Shown: positions 55,742 to 64,000 of the stretch, one piece after another
Position numbering within the stretch: position 1 is the first letter of the stretch
How the letters are laid out: the number at the start of each line of letters is the position of its first letter
Assembly (NCBI GenBank): GCA_947650365.1
Contig: CANTAL010000198.1
Span: forward strand, 320,501 to 384,500
DNA from: Chamaelirium japonicum
Lineage: Eukaryota; Streptophyta; Magnoliopsida; Liliales; Melanthiaceae
Direction of reading: 5' to 3'
DNA: 64,000 bases
The notes under the pieces: generated by a model
Told to the model about the DNA's origin: nothing
The model's input: the letters and a program-made list of their open reading frames with translations, nothing else
The model's database searches: none
Program-made: the position numbers and the translations under genes

Positions 55742-56379
55742 TGTAAATTCCATGATGAATAAAGATCATTTCCAAAAGTTCTCTTGTCGACTCAAGCTCT
55801 GAATAAGTTCCAAGTCACCTACGTTCAAGTTCAAACTTATCTGCATTCAAATTACCAGGTCGTTTAACAAGTTTGGGTGCTTGAGTTGCGACTCAACCCC
55901 TTACAAGCAAATGTTAAACGGTTTCGGGTTGTGATACAACACAACCTTCAAGTTACTACGTCTATTTAACAGGTTTGGGAGTTTGTGTTGCGACACTACC
56001 CCTTACTTACAAATGTTAAATGACCTTCAATTTCAATTTCAATATCGTCTAACAGGTTTGGGTGCTTGAGTTGCGACTCAACCCCTCACATACAAATGTT
56101 AACGATTTCAAGTTATGCTACAACACAACCTTCAATTTTCGAGTTACTTAACAAGTTTGGGTGATCGAGTTGCGACTTGACCCCTTACATTCAAGTGTAT
56201 GAATATTCAATCATTCCAATATCATCCAGGACACAACATTCAAAGAATTCAATACCAGAGACATGCAGTTTCTAAACACCAAAAAAACATCTTTATTCAT
56301 CAAAAAGTTTCTAAGTACAGGAGTGAGCTTCTATATGAGAAAAGTTTATAGGTGCAACAATAAAGGAAGATAGAATGCA
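55742..56379. repeat. Convergent gap with about 95-bp tandem repeats and hairpins
   Basis: Between the stops of pol (+) and the antisense gene (-). Contains four or five degraded units with TTAACARGTTTGGG, GAGTTGCGACTCAACCCC and CAAATGTTAA (near 55865, 55960, 56050, 56150). TTGAGTTGCGACTCAA is a perfect hairpin. Probably the shared 3' end region of two converging transcripts. Confidence 0.75.
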
Positions 56380-56949
56380 TCAGGGTTTCGCCATACTAGG
56401 TGCTCGTGACCTCTCTCCTTCGGATCCACCACGAGCCTTGCTCGCTGCAGACGCCTTCGAAGATTGGGCTGCACTAGCATGAACCTTGAGCGCCTCCACC
56501 GCCTTCTCAGCCGTTGCCCTGAAGCTTTTGCATTCTGCACGTGTATGCTCCAGCTCCTTCTTGAAGGTCTCCTCCTTGGCAGTAAGGGCAGCTTCTTTGG
56601 CAGCAAGAGCAGCGTCCCTGGCAGCAAGTTGAGTCTTCAGCTCCTTTATTTCAGTCGCGCGTTCGATGGACAAAGTTTCGATCTTATAGAAATGGTTCTT
56701 CAACTCTTCGAAATCGTGTCCTCAAGCAATGTAACCCTCCTGCTAGCCCTTGCTTTCGAGCTTCTCCTTGTGAAGAGCTTCAATCTTGGCCTTCAGGGCC
56801 TCCTTCTTGGAAGTCAAAACTTCCCTCAACTTCGCCTTCTCTTCGTTCGCAGCTTATAATTCAGCTATCAAGCGAGATACCTCAGACGAGGCTCCCCGCT
56901 CTCCGGCCTTCTTGAAGATCTTGCTAGCGAACTTCAGGACTGCTGAGTT
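56380..56949 (-). pseudogene. Antisense gene exon 3 (coiled coil)
   Basis: Starts after TTGCAG at 56950. The 570-bp frame is in phase with exon 2 and ends TAG. It begins NSAVLKFASKIFKKAGERGA and later reads LKTQLAARDAALAAKEAALT, a heptad-type coiled coil, then a Ser/Ala/Lys tail. Internal stops lie at 56854-56856 (TAA), 56743-56745 (TAG) and 56722-56724 (TGA). Each is one C-to-T change from a Gln or Arg codon. Confidence 0.8.
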
Positions 56950-57021
56950 CTGCAAGTAAAAAAGAGTTAGAAATATTTCTGAAGATACAACTCAAGAATG
57001 AAATCAAGCTGATGCACTTAC
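56950..57021 (-). other. Intron 2 of the antisense gene (72 bp)
   Basis: Minus strand ATG|GTAAGT ... CTAAC ... TTTTTTACTTGCAG|AAC. AT-rich with a pyrimidine tract and branch-point-like CTAAC. Unspliced reading hits TGA seven codons in. Confidence 0.8.
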
Positions 57022-57155
57022 CATAACTTCAAGCCTGTCGTAGGCTTCTTCTAGAGTAGCATCCGGAAGGTTGTAGAGCTTCCGGATTACACTCGTTGGG
57101 TGGTTGATATCAACCTTACCCAAGTCCTTGAGCAGAGCCTTGCCAGTAGGAGTAT
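57022..57155 (-). pseudogene. Antisense gene exon 2
   Basis: 134 bp, phase 1 to phase 0, no stop: DTPTGKALLKDLGKVDINHP, then SVIRKLYNLPDATLEEAYDR and LEVM. Confidence 0.78.
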
Positions 57156-57242
57156 CTGTAATCAAGACAGAAGTTCAAAGAGTTAGAATATTTCAAACAT
57201 CCAAAGCACAATACAGTTCGAAAGATGTGAGAAAGGGAGTAC
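57156..57242 (-). other. Intron 1 of the antisense gene (87 bp)
   Basis: Minus strand ACAG|GTACTC ... TCTAACTC ... TTGATTACAG|ATAC. CTAAC lies about 27 nt before the acceptor. Reading through meets TGA at the codon after ALDV. Joining in phase 1 keeps the frame open. Confidence 0.75.
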
Positions 57243-57819
57243 CTGTGGCATCCACTCGAGGGGCTTTACCCTTTCCCCGTTCGGAGCTCTTACCCCTGGG
57301 GGTCGACCTCTCCTTGAGGGGGGTTGTCTCTAGCTGAGGTTGGGGAGTCCTAGCCTCGACTCGGCTCCCTCCCTCCATGTGTGCAGGGAAAGGGACACCT
57401 TGAAGAGGAGTGATCTCCCCTTCCTCTTGTTGCCCGCCAGGCTGCTCGAGCCTGGCTATTATTGCTGCTGTCTCCTCAGCCAGACGAGCGGCAGGAGTAG
57501 GCTGTTTAACCTCAACCCCACCACTCGTCGAACCGCCTTCGAGCTGAGGGACACTTGGAGGTATTTGGTGGGCATGGGGTTGCTTGCAACCCCATCACTC
57601 CCCGAGAATCTGATCTGAATTCTAGTCGGACGCTTCAGCTTCTCGAAGTGATACATGGGTGGCACCCTCGGGCCATCACCCACGGCATCCATCACGACCT
57701 CCATGCGACGGGCCTTAGCCTCGTCGATGGGTATGGGCTGTGAATCCTCTTCATCAACAGTAGGGGTGGGAGAAATTTCTTCCTCACCACCCCCTTCTCC
57801 ACATCACCACCAGTGGGGG

Positions 57820-58364
57820 CAGTGTTCTAAAAAGCGGTCTAGGCGGCCGCCTAGGCGCTAGGCGGCCCCCCATCGCCTCGCCTAGGCCCTAGGCGCTCCA
57901 GAAAAGCGGCCAAGCCCCTAGGCGGAGCTAGGCGGCCGCCTAGACGGTCTAGGCAGGGCAAGGTGGCCGCCTAGGCGGTCTAGGCGGACTGAGGCTGGCC
58001 AGGCGGACCAGGCGAGCCAGGCGGGCTGAGGCTGACCAGGCGGGCCAGGCGGGTTGAGGCTGGCCAGGCGGACTAGGCGGGCTGAGGCTGGCCAGGCGGA
58101 CCATGTTTGCTTTTGTTCTTGTTAATCACTCCATCTTGAATTATGGTTATATACTTGTTCTTTGAAATAATGGTTTGGGATAATCTTGAACTTATATTAA
58201 TTTTTAAACATATATATATATATTATATTATATCAAAATAATAATTAAAATAATTAAAAAAACAAGGCAAAACGCCTAGGCCCCGCCTAGGCCCCGCCTA
58301 GGCCGCCTAGGCGCTAGGCGGCCCCCCATCGCCCGACTAGCGCCTAGCGCTTTTTAGAACCTTG
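57820..58364. mobile_element. hAT-type MITE, 545 bp, rich in CGCCTAGGCG
   Basis: Ends CAGTGTTCTAAAAAGCG and CAAGGTTCTAAAAAGCG (inverted, two mismatches in 17) with perfect 8-bp duplications AGTGGGGG at 57812-57819 and 58365-58372, a hAT signature. GC-rich arms of CCTAGGCG and GGCTGAGGCTGGCCAGGCGG units flank an AT-rich core. It breaks the acidic repeat part of the antisense gene. No transposase. Confidence 0.93.
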
Positions 58365-59795
58365 AGTGGGGGTGAGAGGAATTTCTTCCTCATCACCCCC
58401 TTTCTCTTCATCCCCCCCGGTAGGGGTGGGAGGAATCTCGTCACCCCCACCGTCACCTCTGTCTCCTCCGTCGTCGTCGTCGCCGCCATCATCATTCCCA
58501 TTGTCGTCGTCGCCATCATCACCTTCATCTTCATTTCCATCTTCATTTTCATCTTCATCTTCATCTCCCTTCTCCCCCTCTTCTTCTTCTTCTTCTTCTT
58601 CCTTCTTCTCCTCCTCGATAAGGACCCTCTTCTTCTTGAACTGGCCCCTGCGGTTGATCACGAGCTTCTCCTCTGTTGGCAAATGGCGCCTTGCGCTATA
58701 CACCTTCTTCTCGGCCCGGATTCTTTTGACAATCTTGCCCGATTGAGGATCCTCCTCGTAATCGGAGTATAAGACTTCGTTGTCCTCATACCGGGCCTGC
58801 AGTCGGTGGAGAAGATTGGCGTTGCCATACCTGACCGGACAGTTCGAAAACTGCTTCCATGATCGAGTGCCGCACGTCAACTCCAAGAACAGATTATCGA
58901 TGGCACCAACCCGCTCTGAAGGCCAGGCGTAGATACCCCCCACGCAGTACATCTTTATCTCCTTGTGCACATCGTTCCGGGGGGTCTCGGGCACTGATAG
59001 AGGCGTCCATGCACCGGAGACCGAAATCGGCCAGCCGGTGTAGAGCTTGTCAGAGGGGACGGTGTCGACGATCGGGCGCAAGGCAGATACGCCTGTCAAG
59101 TTGAAGAACGGGGTGTATTTCCTCGATGCCCATTTGTAATGATAGAAGAAGTACCCCAGCTCGATCCGAGCCTCTTCACCATCAGGGATGCTGGAGTAGC
59201 ACTCCCTGAGCTCATCCTGGAAGTCAGATTCTACGTGGCAGAAGGCGTAGATGATCCTCCAAGCGTTCCCGGAGATCTGCCCGGGGCAGAGGCCTGACGT
59301 ATTCAGCAGCCTCGCGGCAAACGGTGGCAGTGGGAGACGCAACCCGCAGTTCAACTGGCCTACGGTGACTACTGTCCCCATTACTTGCTCCTTGCTAGCG
59401 AAGTTTGTGAAGATCGTCCGCTTGTCGATGTCGAAGGCAGACTGAACTCCCAGGAGCGATGGTCGAACCTTCCCCTCTGTGAAGCAAGCCAGCAGTTTCT
59501 ACCACTTTGCCCTCTTCACATCCGTAAGCTTCCCACCAACATTATACTGAAAAGCAGATTCCTCCGTCAGCGACATCAGAGGGCCCAAAACGAACTTCGC
59601 CTTGGGGATGTGCTCTGGCCTTGATGGAGCAGAAGCAAATCCCACCCCCTGATGCCTCTTGCCAAGGATGCCAAGTTCAGCCTTGCCCTTACCTCTGCCT
59701 TTCTGCTGAATGGGTGAGACTTCAGCCCTCTCCTTTCCCTTCTTCTTCGAGGGAACCATATTCTTGATCTTGATCGGGCCAGAAGAAGAGGCCAT
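58365..59795 (-). pseudogene. Antisense gene exon 1, main part before the MITE
   Basis: One frame of 477 codons from the ATG at 59795 with a single TAG at 59499-59501. Basic N-terminus with KKKGKER and GRGKGKAEL stretches, possibly a nuclear signal. The conserved globular part lies at codons about 139-330. Then comes a basic patch (GQFKKKRVL) and a run of Glu and Asp ending in GG-EEEI-TPT repeats. Confidence 0.8.
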
Positions 59796-59896
59796 TTCGA
59801 CCGATCGAAAGATTGCAAAGAACAGAGAATCGAGAGCAAGAGTTCTGGACTTTGAAAAATTCTGGAAGCGCGAGGCAGAAATGGAACCCGGAGAGG

Positions 59897-59904
59897 CTTA
59901 TATA
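59897..59904 (-). promoter_or_regulatory. TATA box of the antisense gene
   Basis: Minus strand TATATAAG about 105 bp upstream of the ATG at 59795. A start about 30 bp further would give a leader of roughly 75 nt. Confidence 0.6.
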
Positions 59905-59939
59905 CCCTGAGGAAAATGGCACGCAAAATGAGATACACA

Positions 59940-60263
59940 TGTCAACACCAAATCAAATCCCGTGTTTTTGCAGAAACACGTGGCGTCAATCCGTAGCAAG
60001 CGCAAAACCAGGCGAACCGTCGGACCAGACGAAGCGTCGAACCAGTTGAACCGCCGGTCCAAACAGACCGTCGGTCCAACCGAACCGCCAGTTCAAAAGA
60101 CTCCCCTATCCAGATGGACCGAAGATTCAAGCAGAAAAATCAAACTCCATCGCCGCTCGAAGACTTTACCCAATCGACAGGCAGACGATCGGGTAATTTA
60201 CCAAAAGATCTCACAGAAAATCAGGCTCTTCTGCCACTTCAACTCGACAGGTTCAAAACTTAA
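59940..60263. other. Region upstream of the antisense promoter
   Basis: No gene. Between about 60015 and 60095 a GAACCGYCGGTCCAA-like word recurs four or five times, possibly promoter-proximal repeats for the antisense gene. Confidence 0.45.
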
Positions 60264-61208
60264 CCTCGACCGGTTGAATTTAACCGATCGGTCAGACTTG
60301 ACCTATCGGTCAAATTTAACCGATCGGTCGATTTTCTACTGGATCGGGCAAAAAACTTGGCCTTTTGCCCGATCCCGCCAACCTCGACCGGTTGAATTTA
60401 ACCGATCGATCAGACTTGACCGATCGGCCAAATTCAACCGATCGGTCGATTTTCTACTGGATCGGGCAAAAAACTTGGCCTTTTGCCCGATCCCGCCAAC
60501 CTCGACCGGTTGAATATAACCGATCGGTCAGACTTGACCGATCGGTCAAAATTCAACCGATCGGTCGATTTTCTACCGGATCGGGCAAAAAACATGGCCT
60601 TTTGCCCGATCCCGCCAATCTCAACCGGTTGAATTTAACCGATCGGTCAGACTTGATCGATCGGTCAAATTCAACCGATCGATCGATTTTCTACTGGATC
60701 AGGCAAAAAACTTGGCCTTTTGCCCGATCCCGCCAACCTCGACCAGTTGAATATAACCGATCGGTCAGACTTGACCGATCGGCCAAATTCAACCGATCGG
60801 TCGATTTTCTACTGGATCGGGCAAAAAACTTGGCCTTTTGCCCGATCCCGCCAACCTCGACCGGTTAAATATAACCGATCGGTCAGACTTGACCGATCGG
60901 TCAAATTCAACCGATCGGTCAATTTTCTATTGGATCGGGCAAAAAACTTGGCCTTTTGCCCGATCTCGCCAACCTCGACCGGTTGAATTTAACCGATCGG
61001 TCAGACTTGACCGATCGATCAAATTCAACCGATCGGTCGATTTTCTACTGGATCGGGCAAAAAACTTGGCCTTTTTCCCGATCCCGCCAACATCGACCGG
61101 TTGAATTTAACCGATCGGTCAGACTTGACCGATCGATCAAATTCAACAAATCGGTCGATTTTCTACTGGATCGGTCAGAAAACTATGTTTTCTGACTGAT
61201 CACTTCAA
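60264..61208 (+). repeat. Eight-unit 118-bp tandem array with GACCGATCGGTC palindromes
   Basis: Units start CCTCGACCGGTTGAAT at 60264, 60382 and then every 118 bp (one with a 1-bp gain); a diverged partial unit runs to about 61340. Each unit has at least three CCGATCGGTC words and a TCGGGCAAAAAACTTGGCC segment. Such 3' arrays are known in Tat/Ogre-lineage elements as a source of satellite DNA. Long frames through it are artefacts of composition. Confidence 0.94.
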
Positions 61209-61340
61209 CCTCGACTGGTTGAATTTGATCGATCGGTCAAATTCAACCGATCGATCAAAATTGACCGATCGGTCAATTTTGACCGATCAGTCAGAAATGG
61301 ACCGATCAGTCAGAAATTGACCGATCAGCCTTATTTCGAC

Positions 61341-61449
61341 GCTAACACTCGACAAAGCTCCTTTTGCACTTATGACAGGGGGTCGTTAGCTTTGCACCAA
61401 GAATCCAAGCTAGCTAATGTGGCCTCTTAGCTAACTTGGAGGGGGTAAC
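61341..61449 (+). other. Conserved pre-LTR segment with polypurine tract
   Basis: Also present inverted at 40214-40320. Ends with TTGGAGGGGGTAAC (61436-61449) before the LTR. Confidence 0.88.
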
Positions 61450-62094
61450 TGTGGGTGCAAATTTTGGCGAGAAGTCTGCAAACAGTGGGACCCACCGGCC
61501 CTGCCTGGTGGGCCCCCGGAAGACTACCACTGGACCCACCGGCCCTGCCTGGTGGGCCCACGAAGACTACCACGGGACCCATCGGCCCTGCCTGTGGAAT
61601 CCCCAGAAGACAACAGTAGGACCCACCAGCCCTGTCTAGAGAAACTTCCAGAAGCAGCCAGAAACTGCCATTTACCCCCAGTATTTCTCTATAAATAGCA
61701 GACCCTTCAAATGTAAATGATCTGATTTCCAGTTCTGAGATCTGATTTTTAGAAACCAGAGCTCTAGAATTTTCTAACTTCCCATCCTTCACCTCTCCTC
61801 GATCTTCTTCTTCTTATCTTCGAAGAGATCGAAGAGGCTTCAGTGATACTCGGTCTGTCGAGATCATTTCGAGAAAAGAGTTAGTGAATTCGGGTTACTC
61901 CCTATAGCACGGAGACATAGGCTTCGGCTGAACTCTGAGATCACATCTCGTGTCTATTCTCTGATTGCATCTCTCTCTGCTTGTGTATTGAGAACGACAA
62001 CTCCAATCAACAGATCGAACAACGATCTTCGACTCGAACCTCAATTGACTGGTGCGGTGAAGTCTTCGAGTCGGCATGAAGATTTTCCCCCACA
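61450..62094 (+). repeat. 3' LTR of the Tat element (645 bp)
   Basis: Same length as the 5' LTR, same ends, followed by ACCTT. Confidence 0.95.
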
Positions 62095-62099
62095 ACCTT

Positions 62100-62800
62100 G
62101 AGCTGATCTTCAAACGGCTTCGAAGATATCAACTTCGTATGAATCCACTCAAGTGCGCATTTGGAGTCTCCTCGGGCAAATTCCTTGGCTTCATTGTATG
62201 GCATCGAGGCATTGAAATAGATCAATCCAAAATTAATGCTATCATAACCATGCCCACACCTAAAATGGTGCAAGATCTCAGAGGTCTTCAAGGGCATCTG
62301 GCGTATATCAGAAGATTCATCGCCAACCTAGCCGGAAAATACTGCCCCTTCAATCACTTCATGATTAAAGAAGCACCATTCAAATGGGATGAAGATTGCT
62401 AAGAAGCTCTCTAAAGCGTCAAGGATTATTTACTAAAGTCGCCAGTCCTATCAGCACCAGTTGAAGGAAAAGCCACTGATCCTCTATATTAGCGCCCAGG
62501 AGCAATCCGTAGGGGCACTCCTGGCTCAAGACAATGGACAAGGCAAGGAGACAACTTGCTACTACTTGAGTTGCATCTCGTCGGAGCAAAGCTAAACTAC
62601 TCCCTGATCGAGAAAGTCTGTTTGGCGCTCATCTTCGCTACAAAGAAGCTGCGATACTACATGCTGGCTTACGCCATCAGACTCATCTCAAAAGCTGACC
62701 CACTCAAGTATATCATGTCAAGACCAGTGCTATCCGGACGTCTGGCCAAATGGGCACTATTACTCCTCGAGTTCAACATCACCTTCGTGCCATAAAAGGC
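62100..62800 (+). pseudogene. Ogre-like reverse transcriptase C-terminus and first RNase H
   Basis: Continues the frame interrupted at 49063: ELIFKRLRRYQLRMNPLKCA, SGKFLGFIVWHRGIEIDQSK, LRGLQGHLAYIRRFIANLAG. Stops at 62399 and 62412 and a frame change follow. RNase H pieces include LNYSLIEKVCLALIFATKKL and LSGRLAKWALLLLEFNITFV. Confidence 0.9.
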
Positions 62801-63275
62801 AGTCAAGGGGCAAACTCTCACGGACTTCTTGGCGGAATATCCTCTCCCAGCGGACTAGGAACTATCGGAAGACCTCCCAGACGAAGAAGTATTCTCCATT
62901 GACATCGCTCCCTCTTGGAAGATGTTCTTTGATGGCGCAGCAAGACAAGATATGGCAGGAGCAGGGGTTATCTTCGTCACTCCAAACGACGAGATACTCC
63001 CCTTCTTGTTTCTACTGTCAGAACTATGCTCCAACAACGTAGCAAAATATCAAGCGCTATTCATTGGCCTCGAACTCGCCAACGATATGAAGCTTCAAGG
63101 ACTCGAGATCTTCAGTGACTCTCAACTCGTCATCCAGCAAGTCTTGGAGGCATACGAAGTCAACAGACCTCATGCCACTACACACATGAGCTCTGGAACT
63201 CCTCAACACGCTCGAGGCCGCTTCCATTCAGCATGTCCCCAAAAATCTCAACCAGCAGGCTGACACACTTTCAAA
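62801..63275 (+). pseudogene. Ogre-like second RNase H
   Basis: WKMFFDGAARQDMAGAGVIF (first Asp), NNVAKYQALFIGLELAND (Glu replaced by Lys at NNxAEY) and LEIFSDSQLVIQQVLEAYEV (Asp). Stop at 62795 and frame change after YEVN. This confirms the Tat/Ogre lineage for the outer element. Confidence 0.88.
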
Positions 63276-64000
63276 TTTGGTGGCTACACTTTTGTTTCCA
63301 GAAGAACGTCAGCTCGTCATCCCTATCTACAGAAGAATAGTGATCACCAATAGAGACGGCCCTGTTGTGGTTCCAGTTCAAGTCAACACAATACACGTCC
63401 TCATGATTGAAGAACAAGATTGGAGACAACCCTTTGTGGATTATCTCATCCATGGGAAGCTCCATGACAATCCAAAGCGCAAAATTGACATTTGTTGGCG
63501 GTCTCTGAAGTTTTTCCACTTCAACAATGAGCTGTACCGTCGAAGCTATGATGGTATGCTCCTGAGGTGTCTCACAAGAGAAAAGACAGAAGCAGCACTG
63601 GAAGTAGTACACCCTGGAATCTGTGGCTCGCATCATTCTAGTCCAAAGTTCCACTTTCATGTTAGGAGGATGGGTAATTATTGGCCCACTATGATTAAGG
63701 ACTTCTTGGAGTGTGTAAAGAAATGTCATACTTGCCAGCTACATAGTGACTATATCCGATAACCGCTAGAGCCTTTGCATCCGACGATCGTGTCATGGCC
63801 CTTCGACGGATGGGGACTCGACATCATCGGTCCTCTGCTCAAGTTTTCCAAGCAGCATCTGTATATTTTGGTGGCAACAGATTACTTCTCCAAATGGGCT
63901 GAGACAATACCACTATGGGAAGTCACAAGACACTCTGTCATCAACTTCATCCAGAATGGTATTATTTTCCGATATGGCATCCCTCGCTATATCGTCACGG
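63276..64000 (+). pseudogene. Ogre-like integrase, continuing past the window end
   Basis: DWRQPFVDYLIHGKLHDN, then HPGICGSHHSSPKFHFHVRR and KKCHTCQLHSD (HHCC), a TAA at about 63760, then FDGWGLDIIGPLLK with the first catalytic Asp and the ATDYFSKWAETIPLWEV block. The window ends before the second Asp. Confidence 0.9.

Larger units (their letters stand above)
56380..59795 (-). pseudogene. Antisense gene of the Tat element: three exons, acidic repeats, coiled coil
   Basis: Minus strand: ATG at 59795 (AAATGGC context), exon 1 to 57243, intron 57242-57156, exon 2 57155-57022, intron 57021-56950, exon 3 56949-56380 (TAG). Exon 1 encodes a basic N-terminus, a globular part (GLRLPLPPFAARLLNTSGLC, GNAWRIIYAFCHVE, ELGYFFYHYKWASRKYTPFF, GWPISVSGAWTPL) that recalls the plant putative gypsy-type transposon family (Pfam Transposase_28), and a Glu/Asp-rich tail with GGDxEKGGxEEEIxxTPT repeats. 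Exon 3 is an Ala/Glu/Lys coiled coil. Damage: TAG at 59499, a MITE at 57820-58364, at least two frameshifts in exon 1, and three stops in exon 3. The function of such antisense proteins is unknown. Confidence 0.8.
49064..62094 (+). mobile_element. Complete Tat-lineage gypsy element with an antisense gene (13,031 bp)
   Basis: Equal-length LTRs (645 bp) at 49064-49708 and 61450-62094, 5-bp target duplication ACCTT, primer site, gag-pol in one frame (49865-55741), antisense gene (59795-56380), 118-bp array, purine tract. Two RNase H domains place it in the Tat lineage. By hand count the LTRs differ at about 23 of 645 positions (about 3.6%), mostly C/T and G/A. Extra ORFs between pol and 3' LTR, including antisense ones, are known from Tat-lineage elements such as Retand. 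Confidence 0.95.

Noticed and set aside
58366-58772. Plus-strand Ser/Ile/Phe-rich frames opposite the acidic tail
   Set aside because: Mirror of the GAG/GAT-rich antisense exon; no independent support.
60264-61208. CRISPR-like array
   Set aside because: Direct 118-bp units with no unique spacers, in a plant LTR element; no cas genes.

Overview
The window is intergenic heterochromatin-type DNA from a flowering plant with a large, repeat-rich genome. No host protein gene, tRNA gene or genuine 5S gene array could be supported. The plant assignment rests on the element families present: Ty3/gypsy chromovirus (Tekay-like), Tat/Ogre-lineage gypsy with a second (archaeal-type) RNase H, SIRE-like and other Ty1/copia elements with initiator-Met primer sites, a Cassandra-type TRIM whose LTR carries 5S rRNA sequence, an L1-type LINE ORF1, and two hAT MITEs. 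Every coordinate, target duplication and LTR divergence below was read by eye.

Layout. (1) 1-6128: a Tekay-like gypsy element, 5' LTR cut by the window edge, with nearly identical LTRs but a wrecked, reordered pol. (2) 6187-8910: plus-strand 5' LTR, primer site and gag start of a SIRE-like copia element. (3) 8911-24874 (continuing at 39331-39475): an old Tekay-like gypsy element (gag 9355-10258, pol 20486-23951, 3' LTR from 23991). It is split by a minus-strand tandem of a gag-only copia element (10259-20485), which carries a 665-bp hAT MITE (10489-11153). (4) 24875-39330: a minus-strand copia element (Copia-A) inside that gypsy LTR. Copia-A holds an ORF1-only LINE (31649-34491) and a rearranged Cassandra cluster (29278-30814). 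(5) 39476-41127: minus-strand 3' end of a Tat element. (6) 41128-45472: 5' end of a related minus-strand copia element (Copia-B). (7) 45473-49063 and 62100-64000: an Ogre-like gypsy polyprotein split inside its reverse transcriptase by (8) a complete 13,031-bp Tat-lineage element (49064-62094, TSD ACCTT).

The Tat element is the most informative unit. Its gag-pol (49865-55741) is one uninterrupted frame with nine premature stops and no frameshift. Downstream and convergent lies a separate antisense gene (59795 to 56380, minus) with its own TATA box, good start context, an acidic repeat region, two GT-AG introns and a coiled-coil last exon. A 545-bp hAT MITE interrupts its first exon. A 118-bp tandem array rich in the palindrome GACCGATCGGTC lies upstream of the antisense promoter and next to the 3' LTR.

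The most unusual structure is the Cassandra cluster. Two LTR U3 ends flank a 5-bp duplication (GACCC) of the element's own internal domain, and both outer ends are U5 ends flanked by a 7-bp host duplication. This looks like a concerted integration of one TRIM cDNA into another, followed by integration of the joint product into Copia-A.
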